Source: Candidatus Woesearchaeota archaeon (GTDB lineage Archaea; Nanobdellota; Nanobdellia; Woesearchaeales; GW2011-AR4). From it: DNA of 5,467 bases. The notes under the pieces were generated by a model. That model was given only the letters and a program-made list of their open reading frames with translations, did not search any database and was not told the DNA's origin. Below are positions 5,458-5,467 of the stretch, piece after piece (position 1 is the first letter of the stretch; every line of letters begins with the position of its first letter). The stretch lies in NCBI GenBank assembly GCA_016784195.1, contig JADHVE010000071.1, forward strand, positions 1 to 5,467. The letters are read 5' to 3'. The translations under genes were made by a program, and so were the position numbers.

Positions 5458-5467
5458 GTTTAAAAGA

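Overview
The window looks like an AT-rich archaeal chromosome segment, probably from a DPANN-type lineage such as Woesearchaeota or Pacearchaeota. The archaeal call rests on gene content: an archaeal-type CMP kinase, a long archaeal FKBP isomerase, FtsZ, archaeal SecE and Spt5, archaeal L11, and a DtdA-type D-aminoacyl-tRNA deacylase. Promoters also look archaeal, with TATA boxes about 25 bases before start codons and little use of Shine-Dalgarno sites. The exact lineage is an inference from composition and style, not shown by any single marker.

Layout: (1) 1-334, minus strand: the 5' part of an archaeal HTH-type regulator (COG1395-like) running off the left edge. (2) 335-605: a divergent intergenic region of about 270 bases with a TATA-like box at each end and a GC-rich island (397-446) that ends in a hairpin and T-rich tract. 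(3) 606-1878, plus strand: cmk, then a SlyD/FKBP26-like peptidyl-prolyl isomerase. (4) 1936-4578, plus strand: ftsZ, secE, spt5, rpl11, an order also known in euryarchaea such as Methanocaldococcus. It joins cell division, protein export, transcription elongation and the ribosomal stalk base. (5) 4579-5457, minus strand: dtdA, convergent with rpl11, with no base between the two stop codons.

Most of the window is conserved housekeeping. I found no defence system, mobile element with a transposase, CRISPR array, tRNA or rRNA. The parts least explained by standard annotation are: two related perfect palindromes inside the 3' end of dtdA, read in different frames, which probably also serve as the rpl11 terminator; a roughly 100-residue coiled-coil and Ala/Glu/Lys-rich extension on L11; loss of the usual L1-L10-L12 genes after L11; and the GC-rich intergenic island, a candidate small RNA.
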